A program made the translations under genes and the position numbers. Below the pieces are notes generated by a model. It did no database searches. It worked only from the letters and a program-made list of their open reading frames with translations, and was not told where the DNA came from. From the NCBI GenBank assembly GCA_030278955.1, contig JAOANR010000005.1, forward strand, positions 3,329,431-3,393,430: DNA of 64,000 bases, written 5' to 3'. Below, piece after piece: positions 1 through 10,350 of the stretch. Source of the stretch: Hygrophila difformis (Eukaryota; Streptophyta; Magnoliopsida; Lamiales; Acanthaceae). Every line of letters begins with the position of its first letter. Positions within the stretch are counted from its first letter, which is position 1.

Positions 1-298
1 ATATAACCGACGTGGGACTTTAACATAAATGATCACTTCAAAAATTATTCTTTAAATTCATAAAATTATTAGTCTCATAACCATTACTTTTATATGTTTT
101 TTAATAACTGAATTTCTAATTTAGAAGTGTTTTTCTAAATATAAATATTTCACCTCCTAAAAAGTAAGATTTATAGTCCATTCCTGGCGACACCAGATTT
201 TATTTATGTCTCCATCTCCATGATTGCGCGGGGCAATTACGTCATTTGGCAATCTACTTAATTTAATTTGCTTTTAAAAAAATGGAATTCATATGTGC

Positions 299-308
299 TA
301 TATATATT
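299..308 (+). promoter_or_regulatory. Candidate TATA box of the DREB gene
   Basis: A TATATATATT stretch lies about 70 bases upstream of the chosen ATG at 375. This spacing would give a short 5' UTR if transcription starts about 30 bases downstream. The surroundings are AT-rich, so chance similarity is possible. A short ATG-less T/A-rich leader separates it from the coding region. Confidence 0.4.
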
Positions 309-374
309 TATTTATAGAGTGGAAAATTATTAGTATTGCTTATAGTATTATACTGTCGATATTTTTGTGGCATT

Positions 375-1121
375 ATGGAACACAAAATCGCCTTTGATAA
401 TAGCATTGCCGGCCGTCAACAGAATTCGACGACATCCGCCTCGGCGTCGCCGCCGTCGTCCACGTCATCATCTTCCCAGAGCACGGCGCACTGCTCCGAA
501 CCGCAGAGGAAAAAGATTCAGCAGGGCCAAAAGAGCGGCGGGAATGAGGACGATAATTCCAGAAGGCGGAGGAACAACGGCGGCGAGCGCCACCCGACGT
601 ACCGCGGCGTGCGCAAGCGGAATTGGGGGAAATGGGTGTGTGAAATCCGGGAGCCGCGGAAGAAATCCAGGATATGGCTGGGAACCTACCCGACGGCGGA
701 GATGGCGGCGCGTGCACACGACGTGGCTGCCCTAGCGATCAAGGGCTCGTCGGCGTACCTCAATTTCCCGCACCAGGCTCACGAGCTCCCCCGCCCGGCC
801 TCCGCCGCGCCCAAGGACATCCAAGCCGCCGCCGCCAAGGCCGCCGCGGGCACATTTTCGACGGAATCCAGGTCCGAATTGACGGCGGCGGCGCCTGGCA
901 AAATCAAGCTGATGAGCAGCTCCCACTCATCCACAAATTTGTCATCGGAGGAATCGCTGAATTCTCACGAGGACGACACGTTCTTCGACTTGCCGGATCT
1001 TTCGTCGGAGCGGGGCGGCGCGTATTGCTACTACGCGTCGTCGTGGGAGCTGGCCGGAGACGAGGCCGACGGCGACGCCGGATTCCGGATTGAAGAAGAT
1101 TCGATTTTGTTATGGGAATGA
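375..1121 (+). CDS. DREB-type AP2/ERF transcription factor (A-4/TINY-like)
   Basis: Intron-less gene for a 248-residue nuclear transcription factor predicted to bind DRE/CRT-type promoter elements. A single AP2/ERF domain spans about residues 75-132, with [32 protein letters not shown] and LNFP motifs. Position 14 of the domain is Val and position 19 is Glu, the pair typical of DREB rather than ERF proteins. The N-terminus is Ser-rich and then basic (RRRR, possible nuclear signal). After the domain come an Ala-rich stretch and an acidic C-terminus ending ILLWE, a likely activation region. The frame is open 13 codons upstream to 336, but that extension is hydrophobic and unlike the family, so the ATG at 375 is preferred. 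The gene is much richer in GC than its flanks, which is normal for this family. Assignment to group A-4 is inference from overall pattern; the AP2 identity is secure. Confidence 0.93.
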   Translation: MEHKIAFDNSIAGRQQNSTTSASASPPSSTSSSSQSTAHCSEPQRKKIQQGQKSGGNEDDNSRRRRNNGGERHPTYRGVRKRNWGKWVCEIREPRKKSRIWLGTYPTAEMAARAHDVAALAIKGSSAYLNFPHQAHELPRPASAAPKDIQAAAAKAAAGTFSTESRSELTAAAPGKIKLMSSSHSSTNLSSEESLNSHEDDTFFDLPDLSSERGGAYCYYASSWELAGDEADGDAGFRIEEDSILLWE

Positions 1122-1226
1122 AGTCGTGTGTTAGTTTTGTGAAAGTCGCTGACGACATTTTCGTTCCTCTTACTTATTTGGTACGGGAAGTGAATTTTAT
1201 TTTATTTTATTTTAGACGTAAATAGA

Positions 1227-1232
1227 AATAAA
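1227..1232 (+). terminator. Polyadenylation signal AATAAA downstream of the DREB gene
   Basis: A canonical AATAAA lies about 105 bases after the TGA of the DREB gene, in a T/A-rich 3' flank. Plant poly(A) signals are loose, so this is a plausible site rather than a proven one. Confidence 0.4.
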
Positions 1233-1493
1233 CTCACATATTCAATCATGATTCAAGAATTCATCAGTTTTATATAAGACCCAAATTTGTGTGTTGGTGA
1301 TTCTGTCTCTTATATTCACCGTACCATATACATATGGAAATAAAATTGTGTCACTTATTGCTTTCTTTGTCAATTTTTCCTTTTATTTTTTATTTTTATA
1401 TTTAAATAAATTGTTTAATTTTCATGGCATGGCCAATACAGTATATAGAGTTTAGAATTAAGGCGAGTATGAAAGGTTACGAGACTTTGACAG

Positions 1494-1632
1494 TTTTTTT
1501 TGGGGGATAGACTTTGACCATAAAGGTTTTGATTTCTAATTCTAATAGTACAATACAAATAACTTCTTTTTTTTTGGGGGATAGACTTTGACAATAAAGG
1601 TTTTGATTTCTAATTCTAATAGTACAATACAA
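1494..1632. repeat. 74-bp tandem duplication, two copies
   Basis: A T-run followed by GGGGGATAGACTTTGAC and about 50 further bases occurs twice, with the GGGGG blocks at 1502 and 1576 (period 74). The copies differ at about one position (GACCATAAA versus GACAATAAA), so the duplication is recent. No gene is visible in 1122-2156 other than this repeat and a putative MITE. Confidence 0.8.
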
Positions 1633-1696
1633 TTGGTTTCTGGACATATGCTCTTGACTTTGCTTCTGTCAAAAATATTTTTGGTAGACAATAGGT

Positions 1697-2067
1697 ATTT
1701 GTTTGGATTTTTGAAGAAAAATAAAAGCAAATCAAAAAGCTAAAAAAGTGCTTGTGGAAAAAGTATTTCAAGGGGTGCTTGTCCTAAAAGTACCAAGTAA
1801 TATGTGCAACGTCTTAAATGTTTCTACTATGTAATAGGAGTATAAATTACACTATAAATATATTTTATTCTCGTATAAAAAAATATGTCTTTTTTTGTAA
1901 TTACTACATTTCAAAAGTACTTTTCAATTACTCAACAAAACATATATATTTTTTTTAAAAAAAAACTGTTTTTCAAAAGTTCTATCCAAATACAAAAGTT
2001 GCATATGCTTTTACTTTTGATTTATGCTTCTGCTATTTTTTTAAAAAACTCATCCAAACTGGCCGTA
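1697..2067. mobile_element. Putative hAT-like MITE
   Basis: The left end reads TTTGTTTGGATTTTTGAAG and the right end, read on the opposite strand, begins GGCCAGTTTGGATGAG. The inner parts of both ends resemble each other (AAATCAAAAAGC and AAATCAAAAGTAAAAGC). The flanks ACAATAGG and GTAATAGG could be an imperfect 8-bp duplication. There is no coding capacity. The call rests on end similarity only. Confidence 0.4.
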
Positions 2068-3390
2068 ATAGGTCTCACTCTATAGGTACTTTAATGTTAC
2101 TCGTAGCATCAAAGAACCACATAAATAACTTCATTTACCTTTAAAAAAATGTATTAGAGCGTCTTCAACGCTACGCCATAAATGGCGTTGGACAGGAAAA
2201 TAAAGATTTCGGGCGCTCCAACGCGCCCGCAAGAATGGCGGCCGGGAACGCCATTTTTGGCGTTCCCCAACAGGTGCACCGCAATTTATTGCGGTGCACT
2301 GTTCATCCCGCTATTGCTTTTCTTTTTTTTTTCTTTTTTTTTTCTCTTTCTTTTTATGTTTTATTTACTTTATTATTTGATTTTATTTTTATTTTTGTTT
2401 TATTTTTCTTTTGTAAAATATTTTTATTTTTTCTTGAATTATTTTCTTCTTTCTCTTAATTTAAGTTCATATTTTTCATTTTAATATTTAAATAATTTTT
2501 AATTATTATTTTTAATTATCTAATTTAAATATAAAAATTAAATATATTATATATTTAAAATATGTATTAATATAATTGATAAATGAAATATTATATGAAT
2601 AGTAATGTAACATCCCGATTAATTAACGCATAATTAATTTAATTAATTGTGGTTAATTAACAAAGGATTTATTATATGGATATTTTGTAGGTATGATTTT
2701 GATGAAGTGGAAGAATAAGTGGGTAGCAAACCCACAAGTTAATAAGAGCCAAAGTGCTTAAATAAATGGACCGCGACTTGTTAGAATAAAAGAAGTTGGG
2801 AGGAGACACAACATCATGACCCGATCCGGATATAATTTTTATTAAAAATGAGAAGTGGGTTGAGACCCACCTTCCTCACTTTTCTTCCCTTTTTCCTCAT
2901 TTTTTTCCTTTCTTCTTCCTCTCTCCATTTCTTCTTCCCGTAGCCCTCCTTGGCCAAGAACAATCTTCAATATTGGCTTGAAATCAAGTTGGGAAATTCA
3001 TATTCATGCTTTTGGTAAGTGATTTATTGTTATTAGTTCTTAATTTTGTTAAGATTTGAGGTGGTTTTGGGTGTTGACCGTGGGTGATAAAATTGGGGGT
3101 TTTTGTATTTTGTTGAGTTAAGCTTTAATCCTTTAATATTTAGACTCAAATATATGTTTTAGATATATTCGTGAGCTTAATGGTGTTGATTTTGGAGTTG
3201 GTTGTTGATTTTAGGTTTTGGGTTGATTTTGTTCGATTGAAGCTTGTAATCGACGAATCGGAGGCCGATTTTTGTTGGAAGACATCAGGCAAGGGATTAT
3301 ATTGCTTAAATTACGTGTTTGGGGGGTATTTGGGGGTCAAATTCCGGCGAAATCGCCGGAAAACCGATTGGAAAATCGGAGAAGACGATG

Positions 3391-3650
3391 AACAGTAACT
3401 GCTACAGTACTGCTACAGTACTGCTACAGTAGTTACCACGGTAACTCGCGTAGTTACCGCAGTAATTCGCCACAGTAATTACCACGGTAATTTGAACAGT
3501 AATTACCACGGTAATTTGAACAGTAACTACCACAGTAACTTGTACAGTAGTTACCGCAGTAACTCGCTACAGTAGTTACCGCAGTAACTCGCTACAGTAG
3601 TTACCACAGTAACTTGCTACAGTAATTGCTACAGTAATTGCTACAGTACT
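3391..3650. repeat. Short tandem array of CTACAGTA / GTTACCRCRGTAA units
   Basis: The array is built from alternating CTACAGTA, TAGTTACCGCAGTAACTCG and TAATTACCACGGTAATTTG units, roughly 20-25 bp each with variants. It lies inside the solo LTR. Many units are themselves palindromic (TTACCGCGGTAA-like), so the array could fold into multiple hairpins. Confidence 0.85.
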
Positions 3651-4028
3651 GGACTGCGTATGTCACGCGTTTTACGCGCGCGGGCGCGCAGTGAGCGCAG
3701 GAAGGGTCTGTTTGGCCCATTTTTGTGCGATTTTGATTCTATAATGATGTTTTCTTTGCACCAATTATTGTTATGACTTCCCCAAATGTTATTGGTAAAC
3801 CTAGGTTAATCAATTGGCCCGTGGGGTTGTTGAATTGCTTGGGGGAACTGTTGAATTATTATATCATGAATGACTTAGCCTAGGGGGCTATGTATTGAAT
3901 TCCTTATATGTTGAGAAGCATGCGAACCTAGTGTCTAGGTGCTTGAATATCACTGTATTGTCATATGTATGTTATTGCATTGGAATTGACGGTTATTAAC
4001 CCGATGGGTTGTTATGATATTTATGATA

Positions 4029-4515
4029 GATCGGGCAACCTTCACAGGTGTTGTTGAGTCCCGATGGCCCTGCGGGGTGTATTATTGACTGTTATATCTG
4101 TTACCCTTTTGGGGTGGTTATTATAATGCATGATATTGCATTATGAGATGACGAACATATTGGAAATGATTGATCGGACAGCCTTTACCGGTGTTGTTGA
4201 GTCCCGGTGACCCTGCGGGGTGGATTATTGGTTGTTATTACTGTTACCCTTTTGGGCTGGTTATTATAATGCATGGTATTGCATTATGAATGGATGGACA
4301 TATTGGAAATGTCTGATCGGGCAGCCTTTACCGGTGTTGTTGAGTCCCGATGACCCTGCGGGGTGGATTATTGGTTGTTATTCATGTTGGCCCTTTTGGG
4401 CTGGTTATTATAATGCATGGTATTGCATTATGGATGGATGGACATATTGGAAATGTCTGATCGGGCAGCCTTTACCGGTGTTGTTGAGTCCCGATGGCCC
4501 TGCGGGGTGATTATT
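4029..4515. repeat. 143/144-bp tandem repeat, about 3.4 copies
   Basis: Units begin GATCGGRCARCCTT at 4029, 4172, 4315 and 4459 (periods 143, 143, 144), the last truncated. It is followed by a shorter array of GCTGTGATGCCTGTGATTTG units to about 4590. All of this lies within the solo LTR. Confidence 0.9.
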
Positions 4516-5748
4516 AGGCTGTGATGCCTGTGATTTGGCTGTGATGCCTGTGATTTGGCTGTTATGCCTGTGATTTGGCTGTGATACCTGTGGTCCCTGC
4601 GGGGATGGTGTATGTTACCCTGTAACGGGTTGGAGTTGATGATATCCTCACCCGTGGGTTCATACCGCCCGGGTTTAGGTTGCCGGCTAGGCATATTCAT
4701 TTGCATTTGCATATAGGGTAGATAGGTGTATGTTAGGCCATGCATCACGTGCATAAATTGTATGTCTGTGGTTGAAGCACCGGTATGGGACGGTGTGATG
4801 ATTTATTTATGTCAATTGTATGATCGTGGTTGAAGCACCGGTATGGGACGGTGTGGTGTTTAACTGCTTTATTTATATTCTGCCGTTATTAATATGTTTA
4901 TTTATCACCTATATTTACTATCTTGAGATGTGGTTCTGTTTTCCCTTACTCCCCGGCACGTAGCCTTGCTCAGTACGTTGTACTGACCCCCTTTGCTTTT
5001 GTCTGTTTTATAGATCATCCTGGAGGCGCTGGAGCATGATTCGGGTTTGGGGTATTGAGAGATCACATAGATAGGAGTATATAGGATGCGTTCATTATGC
5101 TAATGTGATACTATGTGACTATCTGTGGTTGGTATTTGGACTACTGCTGGTTGAGGCCCGTGAGCCTGGGATTTACATACTGTCGGCCGGTGGCCTTATG
5201 TGATTTACAGCTTTGGGCTGGTAGCCCTGTTTGAGATATTGGTATGCTGTTAGGAGGCTTGTAGCCTGGATGGGTCGCTGGGACCGTTATTTGATTATTA
5301 TTGGGTGACATTTTTTATGTGCCTATGTGTTTTTAATTTATTTATAGCCTCTGCATTAAACTGGATTAATTAGATGATCACTTTAGGTTTACCCAGTGTT
5401 GTACTAGCTGTTTTAAATTAGCTGGCCACTAGTTTAGGATAGTTAGTACAGCGGTAATGCTTGCGAAAATCAGGTTTGAATTTTCGGGGCGTTACAAGTA
5501 AAGGGAATCAAAATAGAATATTCTATTGTAGAGGGAAATTTAGAGTTGTGGGTTGGAGAGGGATAGTGGAAAACTGTAAATCTAACTGTAAAATAGAGAT
5601 AGTGTAACTGTAAAATAGAGATGTGGGTTGGAGATGGCCTTAGAGTTTAGAGTTTTCTTTTTTTAAATTTTCTATATGGTCCAATTAAGAGAAATATAAT
5701 TTAAATATCCAATTTTAAAGGAGCTAATATAAGGACAATTTTTCAATG

Positions 5749-6268
5749 GTCCTGTTTGGTAATAGTTTATAAGCTATTTTATAGTTGATTTTGCAGTTTT
5801 TAGCTATTTGACCATGAAAAACAACTATTCCCTCCGTCCCATATTTATCTTCTTACTTTCCGTTTTTGGACGTCCCACATTTATCTTCCTACCCCAAAAA
5901 GGGAATTTTTTTTTACTAAAATGTCCCTACTTGTCCATATATTTGCAGAAAAATCAATCATTAATTTTACTAATAATTGCACTACAAGACAAAAGGAGAC
6001 AAATTTACCCCTCAAAAAGTACACATGAAAATAATAAAATACAACTTTCTTAAACTCCGTATCTACAGTGTCGAAGAAGATAAATATGAGACGGAGGGAG
6101 TAATAAAGATGTTTGATAAATAGAGTTTTAGAATATATGATTGATTCCAAACAGTTTGTTTTGTAAATGCTGCTTTTACCGGTGTTTTGGCTTTACCTGT
6201 TATACTTTTATCAACCAATTTTTTATTATCAACTAATTTTTCATTATTTTCTAATTTTACCTAACACT
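5749..6268. mobile_element. Putative hAT-like MITE interrupted by a Stowaway-like MITE
   Basis: The left end CCTGTTTGGTAATAG and the right end, read in reverse as GTGTTAGGTAAAATTAG, resemble each other (TGTTTGGTAA versus TGTTAGGTAA). Inside lies the TA-flanked element 5828-6100. No clear target duplication was found, so the boundaries are tentative. Confidence 0.35.
5828..6100. mobile_element. Stowaway-like MITE, TA duplication
   Basis: It starts TTCCCTCCGTCCC and ends GACGGAGGGAG, with TA on both sides (5826-5827 and 6101-6102). It is 273 bp and non-coding. It belongs to the CTCCCTCCGTCCC-ended group that recurs through this window. Confidence 0.85.
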
Positions 6269-6293
6269 TTTTGTATAAATACGTCATCAAAAT

Positions 6294-7186
6294 TGTTAAG
6301 GAAATATCTTGTGTGTTGTGAAGATGCTCGTTGTCACGCCGATGTTGAGATAACCCTCCAACAACGAGTACTCCGCACAACTGGAAAGTACAGAAAGGAC
6401 AGTGATGTGGCCATTTCCCTTAGCAGACTTTTAGGGCTTTTTGATGGGCCTTGCACATCTATAAATACCTGTTTTCCTCCTCCATTCTTCTCAAGACTTA
6501 TTCCAGCCACAAAGGATAGAAAACAGAGCATATTGGAGAGGTCCTTCTCTGCCATGGTGATCTAAGGGAAGCTGGAGCCATAATCCCCCCAGTTCGTTGT
6601 TGACAATAGGCAGAAACAACCATTCTACAGTTGGGTATTTCTCTTGTTGTTCTGACTGCTGCATTCTTATGGGGATTTGAGTTTGTGTTTAAGTTTTTCT
6701 TGATTTATCTCTAGTAAACACAACTTGTGGTTAGATTGGGTGTATTACCACCATCGTGCTTAATCTGTGTAGTAGCTAGGTTTCACAAACACCACTTTAG
6801 CATCTCTAGTGAATTGATTGCATTTGGGTAGATAAGGTTGAAGCTCCCTTGTGTTTCTCTAGTCTAGTTGAATAGATAGAGAAGTTCACTGGAATGGAAA
6901 GGATGTGTAAAGTGTGTTGATGTGTATTCAACCTGTTTGTGGGAATTTAGTGAAAACCTGGCTTGGAGCCCCCAGATGTAGATCAGTGGATCGAACTGGG
7001 TAACCAAATCGTTGGTGTTCTTATATTTATTTCCGCACTCTGTTTTTGTTTGCCTCTGGTTGTGATTTGCAGATTGTTGAGACTACGCTCAAATAACGCA
7101 TACAGAGTTTTATATATTAGCTTGGGCCTGTCAAAAATAACTGGTCCAATTTGCATACTTAATCAGCTAGTAACTAACATCTAACA
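6294..7186 (+). mobile_element. Probable copia-type solo LTR or LTR remnant
   Basis: The region carries an LTR-like promoter (CTATAAATACCTG near 6460) and a long leader-like tract. Near 6970-7060 it has the pattern GATCGAACTGGGTAACC followed by GTTCTTATATTTATTTCCGCA, which resembles the U5 end of many plant copia LTRs. Candidate termini are TGTTAAGG (6294) and CTAACA (7186), but no matching 5-bp target duplication was found. The 132-residue ORF at 6167-6565 is not supported as a gene. Boundaries are uncertain. Confidence 0.5.
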
Positions 7187-7477
7187 ATTAATATAATCAT
7201 CTAAAAGTACGTCAACAACTAATTGCCAAAGAGTGCCAATATTTTTTGAAATTAACTTTTCTATTTTAGACTAAAATATACTTCTACTTTAGTAAAAATA
7301 ATTCAATTTTACAATCCTATATATACTTTGTAAACCCAAATATATACAATAATATATTCAATAAAAAAGACATTAATCAAGCAATAATTCTCTAATAAAT
7401 TATCACACGCATAAAATTATAATATAATAATAGTTGAGTTGTTGTTATGGAGTTTGTTACTGTTGTTTTAGTGTGTA
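7187..7477. other. AT-rich intergenic stretch, nothing recognised
   Basis: About 290 bases of AT-rich sequence with short A/T runs. I see no coding frame, terminal repeat or RNA gene in it. Confidence 0.6.
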
Positions 7478-7650
7478 TTTTTTTAAACATTGACACATAT
7501 GTGTCGGCAAAGGTGTGTGGGAGCCCAAGCCACACAAATTACAAAAGGTAATAAATGGAGGGATAGGGAGCCGGATGGAAATCGAACCCCAACCTATAGT
7601 TGGAAGGCAGGGGAGAGACACAAGGGTCAGGTCTCATTCCGCCGTTTCAG
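7478..7650 (-). mobile_element. tRNA-derived SINE, copy 1
   Basis: Read on the minus strand it contains a box-B-like GGTTGGGGTTCGATTTCC (about 7575-7595), a body with TTTGTAATTTGTGTGGC, and an A-rich tail (T-run at 7478-7485 on the plus strand). The body matches the elements at 35665-35800, 37105-37275 and 39289-39445. It is probably transcribed by RNA polymerase III and mobilised by LINE machinery, as is usual for SINEs. Confidence 0.75.
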
Positions 7651-8109
7651 TTTGTTTTAACAGAGTTATAGTTGTTCAAGTAAGGGTTTGAACATGAGAA
7701 TTGCTATGGAAATGTCTACACACTAGCTATTCTCACTTAATAATATTTTGAATGTTTATCTTAAAAGTCAAATAAGCCTATGAAATCGTTTCATTTACCA
7801 TTTATAAGAAGAAAAAAAATGGAGAAGAAAAAGAGGGTATCAAAGTAGGGTACAATTACGGCACTTCCAAATAATTGGAAGCATGTTACATTAAGAGAAC
7901 AATCTTTATTCATTTAATTAAATCCAATAATACTATGAAAAAATTAAATCCAATAATTATAAAATAAAAAAGGTAGAATTGTCAAAATAAATATGTAACA
8001 TTTCTTTAGTTACACAATCACCAAAGTTATTTCCTAATTTATGATGATCTGTATCATTACATATTAAGATTAAAAAGAATCAAAATTTCCTTCATTAACT
8101 GAACAATTT
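7651..8109. other. AT-rich intergenic stretch, nothing recognised
   Basis: Low-complexity AT-rich DNA between a SINE and a LINE tail. No coding frame or terminal repeat is convincing. Confidence 0.6.
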
Positions 8110-9540
8110 CCTTTTTTTTTTTTGGATAAAAGACGCAAAGCGTCGGCAAAGAGTTAAAAGATTAAAAACACTACAACAAGAGAAGCAAAGAGAGAGGAAA
8201 AAAGAAACAACAAGAAAAAACACCATCAGGCCTAAAACCGAGGGACCCAAGTCCCCATCGAATCCGCAGCAAGGCAAGGCCGAACATCATCGAGCAGAAA
8301 TGCCCAAGCAGTGAAAACTCCACCGATTTTGCCCCACATCGAGCCAAAGCATCAATCACCGTATTACCCTCGCGAAGAAGATGAAATCAGCGATAGCCAG
8401 GGGTCTGTCGCATGATATCAATAATGGAACGCACCAAAGGATAAAACAAATGCTATCCAGAGACACCACGAGATAACAAGCGAAGCTCCTCAACAGAATC
8501 AGAGTAGCAAGTGGCCACAGAAACGCCATGACAATGAAGAGCCAACATACCATTCCAAATACCCTACAACTCTGCCACTAGAATGGCAGCCACCCGCACA
8601 AAACCCGAGAAACCCTCCACCCAACGCCCATCTCCAGTGCGTATAACACCACCGAAGTCGGCCAGGCCTGGATTCCCCAAAGAACTACCATCAACATGTA
8701 ATAACACACCAACATGGTGATTTAGATTCCATGAGACCAACCTAAGCGATCTTGTAGCGGGGAGCTGTCCACATGCAGACTCAATACTCACACCAAGCTG
8801 GCGTGCATCATGAGTCATGGCATGTGAATACACTTGCGCACCTCCCATGCAATAAGTACATCTTCCTCACCAGATGGACCAAAGAAGCGCCCACTGAATG
8901 CTTCACCAATTCCTATAACATTCGAAACCACACCTCTATAGAGGATGAAGAAATCGGAGGAGAAGTGAATGGTAGATCTCCAAGTCGCTGCCAAGCAGCT
9001 GATGCCCAAGCACAGCCAAAAAATATGTGCCAGATAGTCTCCTCCGAGGTATTGCAGATAGCACACGTAGATGAAGATGCCATACCTCTACACATGCGCA
9101 GGAATTAGTGGGAAGAGAGTTGTGAGTAATTAACCATACCAACAGGCGTAATTTCTCAGGAATGCACAAGCGCCAGACCCAAGCACGCCCATCATCATGT
9201 CCACAACCTCGCGGTTGCAAAAGCCAATTATAAGCAGCCAACACTGAATATTTCCCAGAGGCACTATGACTCCAACACCACACATCCGTGGCTTCAGGGT
9301 GGAGAATAACCGGCCCAAGTTCTTGAATTTCAGATAAAATGGCATCTGGAAGAAGAGTTACCAGCGTTCCCCAACACCATCTGCTATCCATAAACACATC
9401 TTTCACCCAAAGCGCACTATCAGACACATGAACAAATGGGATTCGAGGCACTATAGGACCACCTCAAAGCCATGAGCCATGCTAAAAGCTGCATCCACCA
9501 TTCCCAAGACGCAAGCGAAAACCTGGCATGAGCATGGGGC
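8110..9540 (-). mobile_element. 5'-truncated, decayed L1-type LINE (zf-RVT and RNase H region)
   Basis: A T-run at 8111-8123 is the poly(A) tail of a minus-strand LINE. Reading leftwards from about 9451, a frame encodes a zf-RVT region (WSHSASGKYSV, IPEKLRLLVWLITHNSLPT). Other frames hold the Cys/His part (CAICNTSEETIWHIFFGC) and an RNase H start (HVDGSSLGNPG, FGGVIRTGDGRW). At least three frame changes separate them, so it is a pseudogene. Endonuclease and reverse transcriptase are missing. No target duplication was found, so the 5' boundary near 9540 is approximate. Confidence 0.85.
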
Positions 9541-9554
9541 TGATTAAGCATATT

Positions 9555-10085
9555 AAGCATATTATGTTGCTGAAAATGCATAACTGTGCCGTTAAGATAT
9601 ATATATATATATAGCTATATCGCTGAAATATGCATAGCCATGTCGCTGAAATATACATACCCATGTCGCTGAAATATACATACCCATGTTGCTGAAATGT
9701 TCCTTGCTGAGTCGCTGCTGAAAATATGTCGTTGAAATGTTGCTTGCCGAGTCGCTTAAATGTCTACAATATGTTACTAAAATCTTCTTTGTTAAGTCGC
9801 TGAGATCACTACAAATATATCGTTGAAATGTTGTATAAGGCATTGCTGAAATCATTATACAACGTCGCTGAAATATAATTGAGTTGAATTCATGGTTATC
9901 TTATGCAAATATCATAAAAGGAGACACCAGCTTCCCAAAAAATAAAAGGAGACACCTATTTTTAGTAAACAATCATTATGGTTGAAATATCATTATGCAT
10001 TGCTTGCCGAGTTGCTGAAATATCTACAAATATATCGTTGAAATATTCCTTGCCGAGTCGCTGAAATCACTACAAATATATTGCT
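9555..10085. repeat. Degenerate array of GTCGCTGAAAT units
   Basis: The motif TCGCTGAAAT and close variants (TTGCTGAAAT, TCGTTGAAAT, CCGAGTCGCT) recurs about fifteen times at irregular spacing of roughly 18-40 bases. The best-kept part is 9620-9690, where CATGTCGCTGAAATATACATACC repeats nearly exactly (unit about 23 bases). No coding frame is supported. The ORFs here are by-products of the repeats. Confidence 0.75.
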
Positions 10086-10090
10086 TTATA

Positions 10091-10350
10091 CTACCTCTGT
10101 CTCGGTGTTTTTGTTACAAATAGATTTTTGACACTATTTACTGTTTAACTTTGATTCAAATTTTTATCATAGCTATGTAAGAAAAAATATAGTCAAGTGA
10201 GATCTTGTTAGATTCGTTTAATCTTGTAGTTTTAGACAATTAACTTTTTATAACTTTTCATTGTACACAATCTAAGTTATTAACCGTTAAAAATGTGTAT
10301 CGACATACGTGTTGGATGGATCCGTAACAAAAATACTGAGACGGATGAAG
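10091..10350. mobile_element. Stowaway-like MITE, TA duplication
   Basis: It starts CTACCTCTGTCTC and ends GAGACGGATGAAG, flanked by TA on both sides, 260 bp. The internal block GTTAGATTCGTTTAATCTTGTAG is shared with the copies at 17220, 23928, 52061 and 60539. Confidence 0.85.

Larger units (their letters stand above)
2606..5496 (+). mobile_element. Solo LTR (about 2.9 kb), probably Ty3/gypsy, AGTAA target duplication
   Basis: The sequence starts TGTAACATCCCG and ends GGGGCGTTACA, giving perfect 6-bp inverted termini (TGTAAC/GTTACA). It is flanked by identical 5-bp duplications, AGTAA at 2601-2605 and 5497-5501. There is no internal gag-pol and no second LTR, so this is a solo LTR left by LTR-LTR recombination. 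Long LTRs beginning TGTAACAYCCC are common in plant gypsy elements of the Tekay/Del type; that assignment is from memory. Inside are two tandem arrays, a CTACAGTA/TTACC array at 3391-3650 and a 143-bp array at 4029-4515. The ORF at 4220-4510 is a product of the latter. Confidence 0.85.
2157..5639. mobile_element. TTA-flanked TIR element (PIF/Harbinger-like) carrying a nested LTR
   Basis: The left end begins GAGCGTCTTCAACGC after TTA (2154-2156). The right end, read in reverse, begins GGCCATCTCCAACCC and is followed by TTA (5640-5642). The TIRs match at about 10 of 15 positions, and 3-bp TTA duplications are typical of PIF/Harbinger elements. Without the nested LTR the element is about 590 bp. 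The left part is partly GC-rich and then poly-pyrimidine with long T-runs, and no ORF is credible. That left and right belong to one element is inferred from the ends. Confidence 0.45.

Noticed and set aside
336..374. Upstream in-frame start for the DREB gene (ATG at 336)
   Set aside because: The extra 13 residues are hydrophobic/aromatic, unlike the family N-terminus, and would sit almost on the predicted transcription start. The ATG at 375 fits better.
3391..3650. Regular short repeats resembling a CRISPR array
   Set aside because: No unique spacers of constant length, and the units degenerate continuously. This is a plant LTR.
4220..4510. A 96-residue ORF with internal repeats
   Set aside because: It is produced by the 143/144-bp tandem array in the solo LTR; the protein repeat only mirrors the DNA repeat.
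5808..6150. Two overlapping ORFs of 81 and 89 residues on opposite strands
   Set aside because: They read through a Stowaway-like MITE and its inverted ends; no conserved motif.
6167..6565. A 132-residue ORF
   Set aside because: It lies across the start of an LTR-like sequence, with no domain and a frame set by chance in the leader region.
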